Positions 62,215 through 64,000 of a DNA stretch of 64,000 nucleotides are shown piece after piece (position 1 is the first letter of the stretch; each line of letters starts with the position of its first letter). Location of the stretch: contig NZ_JPOJ01000001.1 in assembly GCF_000733855.1 (NCBI RefSeq), forward strand, positions 1,736,001 through 1,800,000. The letters run 5' to 3'. Source of the DNA: Methylomicrobium agile (GTDB taxonomy: Bacteria; Pseudomonadota; Gammaproteobacteria; Methylococcales; Methylomonadaceae). The notes below the pieces were generated by a model. It was not told the origin of the DNA, did no database searches, and worked only from the letters and a program-made list of their open reading frames with translations. A program made the translations under genes and the position numbers.

Positions 62215-62904
62215 ATGAAAGAAGCGCAGCCGCTGTTGATTTTTCCTTATAACGGCAACAGCCTGGAGGCCCTGGATTGTCTCGGCGACGCCTATCTATT
62301 GATCGGTTTCGTCGACGATACGCCCGGTAAGCGGGGGATCGATCCGAACGGGTATCCGGTTTTCGGCCGGGAGGCGTTTGACCGGTTCTCCGATGCCCGG
62401 GTGTTGGCCGTACCCGGCAGCCCCCGTTCCTATCGAGCCCGCAAGGATATTATCCGGGGACTGGGGCTTGCGGAGGAGCGCTTCGCCACCGTGATCCATC
62501 CGGCCGCCAGGGTGTCTCCCCTCGCTTCGCTCGGCGTCAACGTACTGATCATGGCGGGTGTGGTGGTGACCAGCAACGCCGCGATCGGCTCGCATATCTG
62601 TATTCTGCCGAACACGGTAATCCACCATGACGTTGCGATAGGCGACTGGAGCCTGATCGGCTCCAACGTGACGATCGCAGGCAATACCGTCGTCGAGGAA
62701 AACTGCTATATCGGCAGCGGCACCAGTCTGATGAACGGCATACGTATCCGGAACGGGGCCTTGGTGGGGCTCGGCAGCAACGTGATCGGCAGCGTCGAGG
62801 CCCATGCCACGGTAGCGGGGAATCCCGCACGGGAAATACGAAAAAAGCCGTGGCCTGAACTGCCGGTCCATCCGCGCGCTTCGGTTCGGAACGCTTCAAA
62901 CTGA
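62215..62904 (+). CDS. NeuD/PglD-like sugar acetyltransferase
   Basis: A 229-residue protein with an N-terminal nucleotide-sugar-binding domain (LLIFPYNGNSLEALDCLGDA, DDTPGKRG) and a C-terminal left-handed beta-helix (SHICILPNTVIHHDVAIGDW, SLIGSNVTIAGN, ENCYIGSGTSLMNGI) ending AGNPAREI. This arrangement fits the NeuD/PglD family that acetylates amino or hydroxyl groups of nucleotide sugars. The ATG at 62215 is preceded by AAGGAGA; an earlier in-frame ATG at 62134 is out of place inside the aminotransferase. It gives the cluster a second acyltransferase, so two N- or O-acyl groups may be added. Confidence 0.88.
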   Translation: MKEAQPLLIFPYNGNSLEALDCLGDAYLLIGFVDDTPGKRGIDPNGYPVFGREAFDRFSDARVLAVPGSPRSYRARKDIIRGLGLAEERFATVIHPAARVSPLASLGVNVLIMAGVVVTSNAAIGSHICILPNTVIHHDVAIGDWSLIGSNVTIAGNTVVEENCYIGSGTSLMNGIRIRNGALVGLGSNVIGSVEAHATVAGNPAREIRKKPWPELPVHPRASVRNASN

Positions 62905-62939
62905 ACTTATACAATGCTGAAGACAAGGTAACCTCATTC

Positions 62940-63917
62940 ATGAAAATCAAAAATGCAAACATATTGGTCACGGGCGGCTGCGGGCTGATCGGCTCGACGA
63001 CCGTGGATCTGTTGCTGCGGGACTGCTCGCCGGCACGGATCGTCATTTTCGATAATTTAAGCCGCGGTACGCCGGCCAATGTCGAAAACGCGTTAAAAGA
63101 CCCCCGCGTACAACTGATCCAGGAAGACATCCGGAACAGGGATGCCGTCCATAAAGCCATGCAGGGGATGGATGCGGTGGTTCATTTGGCGGCCCTGCGT
63201 ATCACCGCCTGCGCGGGCCAGCCGCGCGAGGCGATGGAAGTCATGTGCAACGGCAGCTTCAATGTCGTGGAAGCCGCGCAGGATGCCGGCGTCAAGAAAG
63301 TCGTCGCGGCTTCTTCGGCGTCGGTCTATGGCCTGGCCGAGAGCTTTCCCACGCGCGAAGACCACCATGCCTACAACAACCGCACCTGGTACGGCGCCAG
63401 CAAGATGATGCTGGAGGGGCTGTTGCGGTCGTTCAACGACATGCATGGACTGCCCTACGTGATGTTGCGTTATTTCAACGTCTACGGCCCGCGCATGGAC
63501 ATGCACGGGAAATATACCGAGGTGTTGATCCGGTGGATGGAGCGGATCGCGGACGGCCGGCCGCCGCTGATTCTCGGCAGCGGCGCGCAGACGATGGATT
63601 TCGTCTATATCGAAGACGTCGCGCGCTCCAATATTCTGGCCCTGCAAGCGGAGTTGAGCGACGAGGTGTTCAATGTCGCCAGCGGCCGCGAAACCAGCCT
63701 GAACGAGCTGGCTGCGGCGCTGCTGAAGGTGATGGGCTCCGGGCTGCGGCCGGAATACGGCCCGGAGCGGACGGTGAATCCGGTTTCGCGGCGGCTGGCC
63801 GATACCACCAAGGCCGAAAGACTGCTGGGTTTCAAAGCCCGGATCGGTCTGGAAGAAGGCCTCGCACAACTGGTCGAATGGTGGCGCATGAACAAGAAAA
63901 TGGAGGCGGAAGCATGA
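62940..63917 (+). CDS. NAD-dependent epimerase/dehydratase family protein
   Basis: A 325-residue extended short-chain dehydrogenase. It has TGGCGLIGS (NAD-binding), VVHLAALRITAC, SSASVYGLAE, the catalytic YGASK and a family-typical RYFNVYGPRMD. It probably epimerises or dehydrates a nucleotide sugar; UDP-glucose 4-epimerase-like enzymes are closest by pattern. The stop overlaps the next aminotransferase by 4 bp. It belongs to the polysaccharide precursor operon. Confidence 0.92.
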   Translation: MKIKNANILVTGGCGLIGSTTVDLLLRDCSPARIVIFDNLSRGTPANVENALKDPRVQLIQEDIRNRDAVHKAMQGMDAVVHLAALRITACAGQPREAMEVMCNGSFNVVEAAQDAGVKKVVAASSASVYGLAESFPTREDHHAYNNRTWYGASKMMLEGLLRSFNDMHGLPYVMLRYFNVYGPRMDMHGKYTEVLIRWMERIADGRPPLILGSGAQTMDFVYIEDVARSNILALQAELSDEVFNVASGRETSLNELAAALLKVMGSGLRPEYGPERTVNPVSRRLADTTKAERLLGFKARIGLEEGLAQLVEWWRMNKKMEAEA

Positions 63918-64000
63918 TTCCCATTACCAAACCGATGTTGGGCGAAAACGAGGCGGAGGCGGCGCGGCGCGTGATCGCGAGCGGCTGGACCAGCCAGGGG
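63914..64000 (+). CDS. DegT/DnrJ/EryC1/StrS aminotransferase, N-terminal fragment (cut by window edge)
   Basis: The last 29 codons read MIPITKPMLGENEAEAARRV and IASGWTSQG, the typical start of a DegT-type sugar aminotransferase (IP-x-x-KP ... SGW-x-x-QG). It overlaps the epimerase stop by ATGA. It would be the second aminotransferase of the cluster, so two different amino sugars may be made. Confidence 0.82.
   Translation, partial: MIPITKPMLGENEAEAARRVIASGWTSQG

Noticed and set aside
1-64000. CRISPR arrays, rRNA genes and complete insertion sequences
   Set aside because: I looked for regularly spaced short repeats, rRNA signatures and transposase motifs and found none; the repeats present are palindromic intergenic elements or coding tandem repeats.

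Overview
The window is about 58% GC chromosomal DNA from a gammaproteobacterium. Gene order supports this: dprA-lysM diverging from def-fmt-rsmB, then ntrYX, petABC-sspAB and a Zur-type operator. Several features fit a methanotroph of the Methylococcales: families of small palindromic repeats, a probable pyrophosphate-linked phosphoenolpyruvate carboxykinase, and a large exopolysaccharide locus. That placement is inference, because no methane or methanol oxidation gene lies in the window.

Positions 1-8112 hold dprA (cut by the left edge) and a LysM protein on the minus strand. On the plus strand follow def, fmt, rsmB, a DUF4390 protein, ntrY and an ntrX whose sigma54-contact and Walker B motifs are altered. 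Pyruvate kinase and GAPDH follow on the minus strand (8202-10676). Positions 11220-17843 contain an esterase and GFA-protein pair, a DUF3301 protein, a 1-Cys peroxiredoxin, a 45-residue ORF, a TetR regulator divergent from a SulP transporter plus beta-carbonic anhydrase pair, and a cyclic-nucleotide-binding protein.

Positions 18172-28763 are more disturbed. They hold a sensor kinase gene split by an in-frame TAA, a shredded Pit-type phosphate transporter remnant between two palindromic repeats, a 2OG-Fe dioxygenase, a cysteine-desulfurase-like enzyme, an orphan PhoQ-like kinase, and a ZnuD-like TonB receptor behind a perfect Zur box. Positions 28774-37917 carry the large putative PPi-PEPCK, hisC, the cytochrome bc1 operon petABC, sspAB and tRNA-Lys(CTT). 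Positions 38046-46462 hold a decayed Rpn-type nuclease, an aconitase, an AI-2E family transporter, hypothetical genes and a CheB-CheR-PAS protein that stops exactly at a dispersed repeat.

From about 47.4 kb to the right edge is a polysaccharide locus. It has an initiating sugar-1-phosphate transferase with a frameshift at an A6 run and two giant secreted modular proteins. The first has 15 WD40 repeats, a GATase-like domain, a deacetylase-like domain and Big_5/DUF4082 repeats. The second has an N,N-dimethylformamidase-like domain between Big_5/DUF4082 modules. A hexapeptide acyltransferase, a Gfo/Idh oxidoreductase, two DegT-type aminotransferases (the second cut by the edge), a NeuD-like acetyltransferase and an epimerase follow, most of them with overlapping or tightly spaced starts. 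Together they look like a pathway making an N-acylated amino sugar for the polymer. A roughly 1 kb direct repeat, offset by exactly 4009 bp, brackets the second giant gene and left a broken acyltransferase copy behind.
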